64,000 nucleotides of DNA from Photobacterium profundum (GCF_003026285.1 NZ_PYOD01000002.1:930001-994000), one strand, 5' to 3'. Positions 25,810-35,657 are shown, numbered from the stretch's first letter. The notes: generated by a model from the letters alone, not told the origin. Translations and numbers: made by a program.

Positions 25810-27474
25810 ATGTTCTGTATTCAATGTGAGCAAACTGTCCAAACACCTACAGCTAAAGGTTGTTCTTATACTCAAGGTATGTGTGGTAAAACGGCTGATG
25901 TGTCTGACCTACAAGACGTATTAGTATTTAACTTGCAAGGCGTATCTTTCTGGGCAGAACTAGCGCGTAAATACAACATTATCGATGCTGAAATTGATGC
26001 TTGGGCACCACGTGCTTTCTTCTCTACATTAACTAACGTGAACTTTGTGCCAGAGCGTATTACTGAATACACTGAGATTGCTGAGCGTTATAAGATCCAA
26101 TTAAGCACCCAAGTAATGGCAGCAGCAGCAGCAGCTGGTGAAGCATTACCTGAATTATCACCAGCAGCGCAGTTTGTGTTACCAGCAACCGCTGAAGAGA
26201 TCATGAACTTTGCACCTGAAGCGGCTGTAAACCGTGGTCACGAAGAACTGCATGAAGACATCATTGGTTTACGTTTATTATGTTTGTACGGCCTTAAAGG
26301 TGCTGCAGCATACATGGAACATGCAAATGTACTTGGTCAAAGTGAAGAATCAATCTGCGCTGAATACCACCAAATCATGGCGTTTTTAGGTACTGATCCA
26401 ACAGATGCAAATGCTCTGCTTGAAACATCAATGCAAATTGGTCTACTTAACTACCGCATTATGGAAATACTTGACCGAGGCGAAACAAATACCTTTGGTC
26501 ACCCACAACCAACACAAGTAAACGTAAAGCCTGTTGCTGGTAAGTGTATTCTTGTTTCTGGTCATGACTTACATGATTTAGAAAAAATTCTACAACAGAC
26601 TGAAGGCAAAGGTATCAACGTTTACACCAATGGTGAAATGTTACCTGCACACGGTTACCCAGAATTAAACAAGTACCCACACTTAGTTGGCAACTTCGGT
26701 AGCGCTTGGCAGAATCAACAAAAAGAATTTGCTAATTTCCCTGGCGCAATTGTGATGACATCAAACTGTCTAATCAATCCAAACGTAGGTCAATACGCAG
26801 ATCGTCTATTCACTCGTAGCATTGTTGGCTGGCCTGGTGTTGTTCATGTTGAAGGCGATGATTTTTCACAAGTTATTGACTGTGCTTTAGCGCAACCAGG
26901 TATCGCGCATACTGAAATCGAGCACATGATCACTGTTGGCTTTGGTCGCAATGCACTAATGGCTGCTGCACCTGCGGTTATTAATGAAGTTAAATCAGGT
27001 AATATCAAACACTTCTTCCTAATCGGTGGTTGTGACGGTGATAAAGAAGAGCGTAGCTACTTCTCTGACCTTGCTGTTAGCGCTCCTGAAGATTCAGTTA
27101 TCTTAACGCTAGCTTGTGGTAAATACCGTTTCAACAAGAAAGAATTTGGCGATATCAATGGTATTCCACGTCTATTAGACATCGGCCAATGTAACGATAC
27201 TTACTCTGCAATTCAGTTAGTGTTAGCACTGGCAGAAGAGTTTGATTGTGGTGTGAACGAGCTTCCATTAAGCATCGTCTTATCTTGGTTCGAGCAAAAA
27301 GCGATCGTTGTGTTACTAACGCTATTCGCTTTAGGCATCAAAGGTATTTATACCGGTCCAACTGCACCTGCATTCTTAACTGACAACCTAATCAAAGCAT
27401 TACAAGATAACTTTGATATGCGCAGCGTTGGCAATGTTGAAACAGATTTAGCGACTATGTTAGCGGGTAAATAA
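25810..27474 (+). CDS. hcp: Hybrid cluster protein (hydroxylamine reductase / protein S-nitrosylase)
   Basis: A 554-residue Hcp. The N-terminal cysteines C3, C6, C18 and C25 ([17 protein letters not shown]) bind the cubane cluster. The hybrid-cluster ligand regions [22 protein letters not shown] and [14 protein letters not shown] are present. Hcp reduces hydroxylamine and nitric oxide and can drive S-nitrosylation. Cytoplasmic. Preceded by a sigma-54 promoter with NorR sites and followed by its reductase hcr. Codon choice looks highly optimised. Confidence 0.96.
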   Translation: MFCIQCEQTVQTPTAKGCSYTQGMCGKTADVSDLQDVLVFNLQGVSFWAELARKYNIIDAEIDAWAPRAFFSTLTNVNFVPERITEYTEIAERYKIQLSTQVMAAAAAAGEALPELSPAAQFVLPATAEEIMNFAPEAAVNRGHEELHEDIIGLRLLCLYGLKGAAAYMEHANVLGQSEESICAEYHQIMAFLGTDPTDANALLETSMQIGLLNYRIMEILDRGETNTFGHPQPTQVNVKPVAGKCILVSGHDLHDLEKILQQTEGKGINVYTNGEMLPAHGYPELNKYPHLVGNFGSAWQNQQKEFANFPGAIVMTSNCLINPNVGQYADRLFTRSIVGWPGVVHVEGDDFSQVIDCALAQPGIAHTEIEHMITVGFGRNALMAAAPAVINEVKSGNIKHFFLIGGCDGDKEERSYFSDLAVSAPEDSVILTLACGKYRFNKKEFGDINGIPRLLDIGQCNDTYSAIQLVLALAEEFDCGVNELPLSIVLSWFEQKAIVVLLTLFALGIKGIYTGPTAPAFLTDNLIKALQDNFDMRSVGNVETDLATMLAGK

Positions 27475-27476
27475 TA

Positions 27477-27527
27477 CTTGTTAATAAATAGTGCTCGCTA
27501 ACAAATCGTACTCGTTAGTAAATAGCG
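27477..27527 (+). repeat. Three imperfect 17-base tandem repeats between hcp and hcr
   Basis: Units at 27477-27493, 27494-27510 and 27511-27527 follow the pattern CTYGYTARYAAATMG plus two bases. The array begins two bases after the hcp stop codon. No hairpin forms from it directly. Its role is unknown. Confidence 0.7.
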
Positions 27528-27649
27528 ATCATATGCTGCATTGGTTAAAGGCGTTCGACTGTTATCAAACATCGATCGACTTTAATCAATGCTCATTTCT
27601 CCCTCCTTACACATTCAACCTTTTATTATTACAGCCATGGGTGCAAATA

Positions 27650-28990
27650 ATGTCTTCTTCGAAAACGCCTTCATCTACACTATCAGCACCGGCTCTTAAG
27701 CCACTTAAACTAAATAGTTCAGGTCTTGGTCAATCAACAAAACCGTCATCACCAAAGCTATCTACACCTAAGCTTAGCTTTTCACTCGGTGGTGATTCAC
27801 AGAATACAGCTAAATCAGACACCACAAAAACATTTGCAAAGCCTCAATTTACTAAACCAAAGTTGGCTGCACTCTCTCTTGGCGAGTCAACCGCTAATGT
27901 TATTAAAAAACCAGCGCCATGGTCACCATCAACAACAGCATTAATCTTAGTCAAACGTGAAGTAGAAACACATGACTCGATGAGCTTTACCTTTGCAGCC
28001 GCCGATGAAACATTGTTTGATTTTAAGCCCGGTCAGTTCGTGACATTAGCCGTCAAAATAGATAACAAAACACATTATCGTGCTTATTCAATTAGTTCTG
28101 TACCGCAACAAAAACAATTACGCTTAACCATTAAACGCGTACCAGATGGTTTAGTGTCTAACTGGCTTGCCGACAATCTAAATATCGGTGATAGCTTGTC
28201 AGCATTAAACATCGCTGGTCAATTCAATAGTAGTGACTGCAAACACAAACCTAAACTACTGCTTATCAGTGCGGGTTGTGGTATTACCCCTGTTATGTCG
28301 ATAGCCAAAACATTGTTAACGCATGATAGCGACACTGATATTGAATTCTTACATTGTGCCCGAGACAAAGACAACGTTATCTTCCATGATGAAATGAAGA
28401 CGTTACTTGCTCAATATCGCAACTTTAACGTGCAGTTACTGTTAGAAAACAGTGATGGTTTTGCCAGTTTTAGTGCCGATGAAAATACGGATAGCAGTGC
28501 TTTGTCACATCAAACTGGCATGGTGAGTTCAGACGTTATTCAACAGTTATATCCCGATCTCAAAGAACGCACTATCTTCCTGTGCGGTCCTGTTGGTTTT
28601 ATGAAAGCGGTAGAGAATATTGCCCAAGAAAGTGATTTCGATATGGCTAACTTCTTTCAAGAAAGTTTTACCCCTGCAGCAAATAACGAGCACCAAGATC
28701 AGATCTCATCAGACGCTTCAACAGCAAGTGTCATGTTGCACGTTCCTGACTTTTCTGTAGAGAAAGAGGTCGTACAAGGTTCATCACTATTAGAAGTATT
28801 AGAAAATAATGGCGTACCTATTATTGGTGCTTGTCGCGCAGGTGTTTGTGGTTCGTGTAAATGCAAAGTCACTAAAGGCTCAGTAAAATCGACCAGTACT
28901 GAAACGCTTACCGCAGAAGAAATTGCACAAGGGTATGTATTAGCCTGTTCAAGTACCGTTGAGGAAGATCTCGCTGTAGCACTCAGCTAA
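27650..28990 (+). CDS. hcr: NADH oxidoreductase Hcr (partner of Hcp)
   Basis: About 446 residues from the ATG at 27650. After a 90-residue low-complexity N-terminal region there is an FAD domain (FKPGQFVTLAV, RAYSISSVP), an NAD domain (LLISAGCGITPVMSIAKTLL, FLCGPVGFM), and a C-terminal plant-type [2Fe-2S] ferredoxin domain (CRAGVCGSCKC, then LACSS). Hcr passes electrons from NADH to Hcp. The open frame extends to 27491, but the extra residues look non-coding and overlap the tandem repeat, so the start at 27650 is preferred; no strong ribosome-binding site is visible there. The N-terminal region repeats PKL/LKL with LSLGG or LSLGE and is Ser/Thr/Pro/Lys-rich. Confidence 0.9.
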   Translation: MSSSKTPSSTLSAPALKPLKLNSSGLGQSTKPSSPKLSTPKLSFSLGGDSQNTAKSDTTKTFAKPQFTKPKLAALSLGESTANVIKKPAPWSPSTTALILVKREVETHDSMSFTFAAADETLFDFKPGQFVTLAVKIDNKTHYRAYSISSVPQQKQLRLTIKRVPDGLVSNWLADNLNIGDSLSALNIAGQFNSSDCKHKPKLLLISAGCGITPVMSIAKTLLTHDSDTDIEFLHCARDKDNVIFHDEMKTLLAQYRNFNVQLLLENSDGFASFSADENTDSSALSHQTGMVSSDVIQQLYPDLKERTIFLCGPVGFMKAVENIAQESDFDMANFFQESFTPAANNEHQDQISSDASTASVMLHVPDFSVEKEVVQGSSLLEVLENNGVPIIGACRAGVCGSCKCKVTKGSVKSTSTETLTAEEIAQGYVLACSSTVEEDLAVALS

Positions 28991-29028
28991 TACTCAATTA
29001 TTTCATCATCATTAAGTTTAGTTATCAT

Positions 29029-29060
29029 GGCCAATCTATTAATTTAGATTGGCTTTTTTA
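29029..29060 (+). terminator. Rho-independent terminator of hcp-hcr
   Basis: Stem GCCAATCTA/TAGATTGGC with a short AT-rich loop, followed by TTTTTTAT. It lies about 40 bases past the hcr stop. Confidence 0.85.
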
Positions 29061-29140
29061 TATGTCTCTTATGACACCAAACAGTAATTCTTTTAAGAAA
29101 CATACCTGTGCGTTCAATAATGACTGTTAGTACAACCTAG

Positions 29141-29290
29141 CTCTCTGACGGAGGAGATAGCACTGGTAGCGGTAGTGTCGGTTTTAGTGAGGTATTGCTA
29201 CTGTTTGCTTTATTGACGGGGTGTTTACGTTGCTCTAAACAGAATAGAACAAAAAGGAAAGTTGTCGTTAATTACAGGGTTAGTGATTGA
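29141..29290 (+). pseudogene. Relic of a GlyGly-CTERM (rhombosortase-type) sorting tail
   Basis: The frame reads SDGGDSTGSGSVGFSEVLLL, then FALLTGCLRC and a basic end, closed by TGA. A Gly/Ser-rich stretch, a short hydrophobic helix and a basic cluster form the tripartite signal typical of GlyGly-CTERM exported proteins in Vibrionaceae, often secreted serine proteases. An in-frame TAG lies immediately upstream, and no start codon or body domain can be found, so only a decayed C-terminus appears to remain. A short intact peptide is less likely. Confidence 0.45.
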
Positions 29291-29479
29291 TTTAATCGGG
29301 TGGTTCTACGTTATTTATAATCGTGGAGGTTGTGTGAGATTACATGGTGAATGTAATCTCATACAAAAAGCAGTTCATTTAACATAGCTTCATGTCTCCA
29401 ATACTTTGTAGGGCTGTCTTTTATTGGCAGGGCTACATTTCTACATGTTGCGGTTATGAACGTATAGCTGGGGGGGTGT

Positions 29480-29638
29480 TTATGCTTTTAACAGTTCCGA
29501 AGCGATGATTGTGCTTACCGGAATCAGTAAGAGCATGAACGAGACTTCTATATCAGAAAACCAATTATGGTTAAGAGCATGAGTACCTAACGCGACAGCA
29601 GCGAATGCAACGAGTGGATACATGATTGATTTTTTCAT
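29480..29638 (-). CDS. Small two-helix membrane protein (52 aa)
   Basis: The frame begins MKKSIMYPLVAFAAVALGTH and continues with a polar link (ALNHNWFSDIEV) and a second hydrophobic helix (SFMLLLIPVSTIIASELL), ending KA. An AAGGTGA ribosome-binding site lies a few bases before the ATG at 29638, which supports translation. Two short helices without known motifs give no function. It stands alone between the GlyGly-CTERM relic and the AtoE-like gene. Confidence 0.6.
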   Translation of the reverse strand: MKKSIMYPLVAFAAVALGTHALNHNWFSDIEVSFMLLLIPVSTIIASELLKA

Positions 29639-30098
29639 TTTTCACCTTGCTGAGTATTGCCTCTAAGAAGAGGAGGACGAACTTTCGAGTCGTAATCATC
29701 AATCTGAATCGATGAAATAGATAGTTTTTTGAGTGAAAGCTCAATTTTCAAGAATGAAACGACGATCAATATTTCTATAAATATCAGCGGGGTATTACTT
29801 AAGGTCTAGCTACGTTCTAAGCGTGGTCAGTAGTTTTATATTTTAAAATACAGGGATATTTTTAACGATTATCTGGATGTTGTAGTGGAATAAGTGATCA
29901 TCGTTTATTTTAAGATAACGCGTTTTGTTGTGTTCATATTTGCAAATCCGCTTCCTATTTTTGGCTATCGATAGATTGAATTTTAATCAGGTAAACTCTC
30001 AACCTTCTTCAACCTTCAACCTTCAACCTTTAATTTTTAATGTCAGGGATTGACAGTAATATTCCCTCGATTTTTATAAAAATAGTCCGGAGCAAGTT
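29639..30098. other. 460-base gap upstream of the AtoE-like gene
   Basis: No gene seen. A simple repeat of CAACCTT (four copies, 30000-30031) occurs about 70 bases before the AtoE-like start. The rest is AT-rich. Confidence 0.5.
30000..30031 (+). repeat. CAACCTT microsatellite-like repeat
   Basis: Four copies of CAACCTT, the last three in tandem, lie upstream of the AtoE-like gene, between its probable promoter and start. Copy number could vary by slippage. Confidence 0.7.
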
Positions 30099-31478
30099 AT
30101 GTCAACTAATACGGCTACCTATCAAAATCATTCATTCTTACAACGATTTTCGTCACTGTGTACGGCAATTGTGCAACGCTATTTACCTGATCCTTTTATA
30201 TTTGCAGCATTACTTACTTTTGCTGTATTTATTGTTGCGATCCCCGTTACACAGCAAAGTCCAATTCAAATGGTTGATGCTTTTGCTGGTGGTTTTTGGG
30301 CGTTATTAACCTTTGCTATGCAAATGGCATTAGTGGTAGTAACAGGTCATGCAATGGCATCGGCACCTGTTTTTAAACGCGGTTTAGCTCGCCTTGCTAC
30401 GGTGGCTAAAACCCCCGCTCACGCCATTCTTATTGTCAGTGTTGTCTCAGCGATAGCATGTTGGATAAATTGGGGATTTGGCTTAGTTGTTGGTGCTATC
30501 TTCGCGAAAGAATTGGCAATAAGAGTAAAAGGTGTCGACTATCGGTTGTTGATTGCATCGGCCTATACAGGTTTTTTGTTTTGGCATGCTGGTTTATCGG
30601 GTTCTGTGCCACTAGCACTAGCCAGTGGCAGCAACTTAGATGCGGTGACTGCAGGCGCTGTAATGGAAGCAATAGGAACAAGTGAGACAATATTTTCGAG
30701 TATGAACCTCATTATCTTATTTGCGATGTTAATTACTATTCCATTGTTGAATAAAGCAATGCATCCATCAGCAGAAGATGTATTCACAATTCCAGCGAAG
30801 CTGCTGGAAAAAGACACTGTTGATGATGATTTCATACCATCGACGCCAGCTGAAAAACTAGAACATAGTCCTTGGATTAACCGATTACTAGCTCTGTTAG
30901 GTGGTGTTTATATTGCCAGCTATTTTATAAAAAATGGCTTTGCCTTAAATCTTAATATCGTAAATTTTATCTTTCTGTTCACCGCTATTTTGCTGCATGG
31001 TACACCCGCTAAATTGATTAAAGCGGTAGCTGATGGAACAAAGAATACAACCGGCATATTACTTCAATTTCCTTTTTATGCAGGGATCATGGGAATGATG
31101 GTCGCGAAAGGACCTGAGGGTATTTCTTTGGCGGGTGCGATATCTGATATGTTTGTATCTATTTCGAATGAATATACTTTCCCACTCTTCACATTTCTTA
31201 GTGCTGGCTTAGTTAACTTTTTTGTACCATCGGGAGGTGGTCAGTGGGCCGTTCAAGCACCCATTATGATGCCTGCAGGTTTAGAGTTAGGTGTACCTGC
31301 TGCTAAAACAGCAATGGCTATAGCTTGGGGAGATGCCTGGACGAATATGATACAACCATTTTGGGCATTGCCTGCATTGAGTATTGCTGGGTTAAATGCG
31401 AAAGATATTATGGGCTTTTGTATTGTAGCGTTACTTGCATCAGGGCTGATTATTTCATTAGGTCTTTTACTTCTGTAG
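30099..31478 (+). CDS. atoE: Short-chain fatty acid transporter, AtoE family
   Basis: A 459-residue inner-membrane permease with about 11-12 helices. Conserved patches include CINWGFGLVVGAIFAKE, GLSGSVPLALA, LVNFFVPSGGGQWAVQAPIM and WGDAWTNMIQPFWALPAL, all typical of AtoE/DUF1504-like short-chain fatty acid transporters. A GGAGCAAG ribosome-binding site precedes the ATG. In E. coli, atoE is linked to the atoDAB acetoacetate genes; here it stands alone, so only uptake of a short-chain acid is indicated. Confidence 0.88.
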   Translation: MSTNTATYQNHSFLQRFSSLCTAIVQRYLPDPFIFAALLTFAVFIVAIPVTQQSPIQMVDAFAGGFWALLTFAMQMALVVVTGHAMASAPVFKRGLARLATVAKTPAHAILIVSVVSAIACWINWGFGLVVGAIFAKELAIRVKGVDYRLLIASAYTGFLFWHAGLSGSVPLALASGSNLDAVTAGAVMEAIGTSETIFSSMNLIILFAMLITIPLLNKAMHPSAEDVFTIPAKLLEKDTVDDDFIPSTPAEKLEHSPWINRLLALLGGVYIASYFIKNGFALNLNIVNFIFLFTAILLHGTPAKLIKAVADGTKNTTGILLQFPFYAGIMGMMVAKGPEGISLAGAISDMFVSISNEYTFPLFTFLSAGLVNFFVPSGGGQWAVQAPIMMPAGLELGVPAAKTAMAIAWGDAWTNMIQPFWALPALSIAGLNAKDIMGFCIVALLASGLIISLGLLLL

Positions 31479-31537
31479 CGTTGTTTAGGCTGTTAAGTTC
31501 TATATTTTAAGAACTTCTAAGATCAGATTAACCGATT

Positions 31538-31565
31538 AAACAGCCCGTATGTCGGGCTGTTTTTA
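31538..31565 (+). terminator. Rho-independent terminator of the AtoE-like gene
   Basis: Stem AAACAGCCCG/CGGGCTGTTT with loop TATGT and a trailing T-run. Its A-rich left arm also lets it serve the convergent phosphodiesterase gene. Confidence 0.85.
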
Positions 31566-31597
31566 CATTTGTTCACTCTTTATTTAATACCGCCGCT

Positions 31598-34567
31598 TTA
31601 CGGTTTTATTGCCAGCTCTGGCAGTACTGATGGGAATCCCCAACCGTTTTCACCAACAACGACGTTTTCCCGTGTGATGTATTGATAAATTGTGGGAGCG
31701 AGTGAGCCATTAGCCACCGATTTTAGTTGTTCGCCGTTACCAACGGGCGTGCCCCAGAAACCAATAAATGCATCTTTTTCAAGGTAGTGTTCACCAGCGT
31801 GTCGACCAGGCACTATGGTGTTATAACCAATACCTTCTTTGGGGAATAGATTAACGGTACCTGCACGATCTTCATCATAAAGATGGGCGAGCTGATTAAC
31901 CGAATCAGGTCGTGGTGTCATGCTGGTTAGCTGTCGCCATTGCTTTTGATTACACCAAGTATCAGTATCATTTTCTTGTGCGTCTGTGATGCACATTTTA
32001 ATGAGTTTTTGTTTTTCGTAATGTTTTTGTGGGGTTAATGCTTGGCTATAAGGATTGGTCGATTCAATGTCGAGCAATTGCGGTATGTTACTCGTTGCGA
32101 GTGAGGAATAAAAAGCCCGTTCTCCCTCACGCTGAATACTTTCGTCAATACGTTTACCATTGCGGTGAGCGACAAGACGAATAGTACAACGGGTGAGGTT
32201 ACAGTTACTTTCACGCACAACCAGGTAGTCGAGAGTTTCACTTAAGCGGTTACTGATCTCGCTGATCATATCGATGGATTTCCCTTTAACTGTGCTATCG
32301 AGTGGTCGCCATTGGGTTAATTCGTTGTAATGAGGTTGATATGACCAGCCTTGCGTCGAGTTAAAGAAGTCCATCATGAAATTTCCCCCAGCTGTCGAGG
32401 CGACCACAACATCGATACCTTTATTAGTTGGGTAGTTCAGTGCATTGGTTATCTTTGGTCCTTCGCCCTCATCGGATGATATTTTTTCTATTTTTAAGGT
32501 AATGCTATAGTCTTTTTCGAGTTGCTCTAATACTTGTTTTTCAGGGTTTAACGCATAGAAAACGGGCGTTAATCCATGATCGCCTGCCATTCCCCACAAG
32601 GTTTGATCATAAATACCCGCATCTTTATAGGTTTGAGTAAATTGTGTTAACCAGTAATCGAGGCGATTTAATTCCCCTGTAGGCGCAATAACTTCGTCAC
32701 TGAAAGGGCCAGTGAAGTGGGAAAAGTGATCCGGCCATGGATTATAGATCAGTGTGTAATCGGGCATACCCTGTTCATCACGTTGTGCCAATTGTGCAAT
32801 CTGTTCATGGATGTGCTTTTTCTTTGTAATACGAGTGAGCGGTGTCCATAGGCTAATGTCTTGGTAATTACTGATCTGTTTGATCAAGGCCGATCTTGCT
32901 GCTTTTAGTTCTTTCTCAACTTCTGCGCGGTTAGTGAGTTCACGTAAACAGCGTTGCTCACCAAAATCACGTATTGCTTCACCAACAGCCAGATTGATTA
33001 ATCCATCATAGCTGACCTGTGCATTCCAATCGTATTGCGCATTGCAGTTCAGGGTTTTTAGGTAATTAAGACGATCAAACATGGTTTGCACATGGTTATC
33101 TTCTATTAGGCGATCGAGTTGCAAAGCATCGTTACCGAAGAAGTAATAGGCGCGATCTATTTCACGATCTACAAAGTGAAAGTTAGGGATACCTGTTCCG
33201 CCATTACCCGCTACATTCGCCCCTGTCATTATGATTGGGAGGTTTCGTACGCTAATCGTGGGTGTCGATGAAATACCGGATTCAGCAATACTACGAGAAT
33301 AGCTTTGATAGAGTGATTTGAAGAACGGTAAGTAATGTGCATCGTTTGTTGATGATGGGTTATTTGTTGCTAACGATGTTAAATAATCTAACTGTTGCTG
33401 GTGTTCAGGCTGAATCGTCTTTTCGTGTTTTGGTCGGTATTGAATAGCGTTGAGGTGTGTAGCGTAGGCATGATCAATAAATGGATTATACGATTGAGTC
33501 GGTGAGTTGTTTCCTGCCAGCGCATTGATCATGCCTTGCTGTAAGCCATCGACCGTTATTTGCACACCATAACGCTTATTATTTTGGCTTTGTAGAAATA
33601 GAATCAGTTCAGGCGGATTTTGATTAAATGTATTTTCCATCCAGCGACTGAAAGCATCGATACGGTGTTGTTCTAATGAATATTGTCGGTAGCCTTTTAA
33701 AACATTTAAGCGAACGAAATCGACCAAGGTTATTGTGATTGCTTGAGCTTTATTATTTGGCTTATGGGCGCTTTCAGGCTTGGCATCATCAATAATAGCC
33801 ATGATTGCCGCTTTAATTTCACCGTCTTCTATCGATTGGCTATATTGTGTCATCAACTCAATAATTAACGCTTGAATTGTATTAATCAGCTTTAGATCTT
33901 CAGGGCTTTTTGTTAGGTACGTATAGTGCTCTGGTAGATTGTTACCTAGTAGCCATTCATCGTTATTAAACAGGGTATCGTAAATGGTAACCATTGAGGC
34001 AATGAACTGATTATTAAATGATAAGCCAGTATTTTTAGCCGTATTATCGGATGTTATTGTCGGATTTAGAGCGGATTTCTTGTAACTCAATAATGAGTGT
34101 TCGTACTGTTTTAGATCTTGTTCTGTGTATACCGTTTGCAGGTAGTTTTTGAAAATGTCGGTGTTTTCTAACCCGGAATAGCGGTCGTAAAACATATATA
34201 AGAAGTGCCCAAGTTGTATTGAATACAAAGGGTTCGTTAAGCGGCTGATAACTCGAGCTTTTACTTTGGTATCAAGTGGAAGTGTTAGTATGTATGCGTC
34301 TAACGTGACACCACCAATCGTAAATAAGGTAGCATCACGGGTGGTGACTGCTGTCTTATTGATACCCGAATATATTTTTTCTTTGATGATCTGAGTGGAA
34401 TTATAGAAAGCACCGACAATCGGCGTACTACCAATATCAGCTTGTGCTGATGTGTTGAACATACAGCTACTCATTAAAGCAGCAGAAAACATGAGTCGAT
34501 ATGGCTTTCGTGGTTTTTTTGAGGCGTGTGTTAATTCTACGCAGTGACGATAATCGAACTTCACCAT
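31598..34567 (-). CDS. Large exported NPP-type phosphodiesterase (alkaline phosphatase superfamily)
   Basis: A 989-residue protein from the ATG at 34567, which has GGAG 8 bases upstream; a longer start at 34585 lacks a site. An N-terminal export signal is likely (LMFSAALMSSCMFNTSAQA). The second half has the metal- and phosphate-binding motifs of type I phosphodiesterase/nucleotide pyrophosphatases: the probable nucleophile Thr in GTGIPN (near 459), PDHFSHFTGP (near 612), GDHGLTPV (near 662) and the late GRHAGEHY. The first 430 residues match no domain I recognise. It probably cleaves phosphodiesters in the periplasm or outside the cell. An outer-membrane-barrel gene lies just upstream. Confidence 0.75.
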   Translation of the reverse strand: MVKFDYRHCVELTHASKKPRKPYRLMFSAALMSSCMFNTSAQADIGSTPIVGAFYNSTQIIKEKIYSGINKTAVTTRDATLFTIGGVTLDAYILTLPLDTKVKARVISRLTNPLYSIQLGHFLYMFYDRYSGLENTDIFKNYLQTVYTEQDLKQYEHSLLSYKKSALNPTITSDNTAKNTGLSFNNQFIASMVTIYDTLFNNDEWLLGNNLPEHYTYLTKSPEDLKLINTIQALIIELMTQYSQSIEDGEIKAAIMAIIDDAKPESAHKPNNKAQAITITLVDFVRLNVLKGYRQYSLEQHRIDAFSRWMENTFNQNPPELILFLQSQNNKRYGVQITVDGLQQGMINALAGNNSPTQSYNPFIDHAYATHLNAIQYRPKHEKTIQPEHQQQLDYLTSLATNNPSSTNDAHYLPFFKSLYQSYSRSIAESGISSTPTISVRNLPIIMTGANVAGNGGTGIPNFHFVDREIDRAYYFFGNDALQLDRLIEDNHVQTMFDRLNYLKTLNCNAQYDWNAQVSYDGLINLAVGEAIRDFGEQRCLRELTNRAEVEKELKAARSALIKQISNYQDISLWTPLTRITKKKHIHEQIAQLAQRDEQGMPDYTLIYNPWPDHFSHFTGPFSDEVIAPTGELNRLDYWLTQFTQTYKDAGIYDQTLWGMAGDHGLTPVFYALNPEKQVLEQLEKDYSITLKIEKISSDEGEGPKITNALNYPTNKGIDVVVASTAGGNFMMDFFNSTQGWSYQPHYNELTQWRPLDSTVKGKSIDMISEISNRLSETLDYLVVRESNCNLTRCTIRLVAHRNGKRIDESIQREGERAFYSSLATSNIPQLLDIESTNPYSQALTPQKHYEKQKLIKMCITDAQENDTDTWCNQKQWRQLTSMTPRPDSVNQLAHLYDEDRAGTVNLFPKEGIGYNTIVPGRHAGEHYLEKDAFIGFWGTPVGNGEQLKSVANGSLAPTIYQYITRENVVVGENGWGFPSVLPELAIKP

Positions 34568-34775
34568 TTTTAGTGCTCCATTCATGATGACAATATACCC
34601 AATAAAACTCGCTCATAAGGAGGATATCGGTTATACAATGGCAAATTCCGTTTGCTTGATTTTATACCATTAATGATAAATTCGTAGAAAAAACATGCAG
34701 TAAATAGAGCGGTAACAAATATTAACAATCATATTGAATATACACTATTTGCTACCACCAGCTATTCAGTGTGTG

Positions 34776-35438
34776 TTAAAAGCTGTAGCGATAACCGACT
34801 TGGTAATTGGTTTCATCTAGGTTATCCCAATGGCGGTAACCCGCATTCAATTCTAACGCTGAATGTTGCGTGAATTCGATTAAGTTAGTGAGACGCAACT
34901 CGTGTTGTCCTTTTTTACCAAAATCGGTATAGCGGTATGAGGGTTCCATTTGTAGCCAACGTAGTGGTTTAAAGCGTAGCCCTATCTCACCAGATATTCC
35001 GCTACCATCCTCACTGAATGTACGTTTTTTGCACTCTTTATCGTTGTCTAAAAGACCACAGCCAGCATCAATATCTCGTTCCGCGTTGTAGCCTGAATAG
35101 CCCATCGATGCATATATGCTAGTGTCTGTAGCTAGTGGAATGTAGTAACCCATAGCGAGGTAGTCTTGAACAAGTGTTGACGAAGAGCGGGTAGTAGCGC
35201 CAGTGCGGTATTCAGCAAAGAAGTGATCATAAAAATTCCAGCTGCCGCGAAAGTACAGCCCATGTAAATATTTGCTGTCTTCACTATTGTTGTATTTGTC
35301 AGCAAAATATTGTCCCATGCCATTTTCTGCAACACGAGTAAATTGATAACCACCAGAAAGGAAAGAGTAAGACTGAGTGGCATTGGCGGTAAGGCTAGTG
35401 AATGCTATTGCTGCTAAAAGTAATCGTTTCATTGTCAT
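34776..35438 (-). CDS. Outer-membrane beta-barrel protein
   Basis: A 220-residue protein with a signal peptide (KRLLLAAIAFTSLTANA) and alternating aromatic/polar strands (FYDHFFAEYRTGA, DYLAMGYYIPL, SIYASMGYSGYNAE, WLQMEPSYRYTDFG), ending in YQVGYRYSF with the C-terminal phenylalanine used for barrel assembly. It resembles the OmpA-like/opacity type of small barrel, probably eight strands. It carries two close Cys residues (CGLLDNDKEC) that may form a disulfide in a loop. Its role is unknown. Confidence 0.75.
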   Translation of the reverse strand: MTMKRLLLAAIAFTSLTANATQSYSFLSGGYQFTRVAENGMGQYFADKYNNSEDSKYLHGLYFRGSWNFYDHFFAEYRTGATTRSSSTLVQDYLAMGYYIPLATDTSIYASMGYSGYNAERDIDAGCGLLDNDKECKKRTFSEDGSGISGEIGLRFKPLRWLQMEPSYRYTDFGKKGQHELRLTNLIEFTQHSALELNAGYRHWDNLDETNYQVGYRYSF

Positions 35439-35657
35439 TATTGTTATTTATTTAAAAGGTAGAGGCATAATAAATATCAATAGAACAATATTCAATAAAT
35501 AATTGCACGTTGTTTTATATTTTTATTGCGATGAAAGCATCTTTTTCAACAGAAATTGGTATTTAAGAGGAATCTGTCCAATTTAATGTGAAATTTCTGG
35601 GTGAGTTCTCAGTATATTAAAGATAAAAAATAATATTCTTTTCCGTACAAGGAATAA

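Larger units (their letters stand above)
28991..29479. other. Gene-poor stretch after hcr with a terminator, relic and hairpin
   Basis: It contains the hcr terminator, a GlyGly-CTERM-like coding relic (29141-29290), and an isolated perfect 11-bp inverted repeat TGAGATTACAT/ATGTAATCTCA at 29335-29361 with a 5-base loop and no T-run. No complete gene was found. Confidence 0.6.

Noticed and set aside
27491..27649. 53-residue N-terminal extension of hcr
   Set aside because: Its residues look like translated non-coding DNA and it overlaps the tandem repeats; the ATG at 27650 gives a more plausible start.
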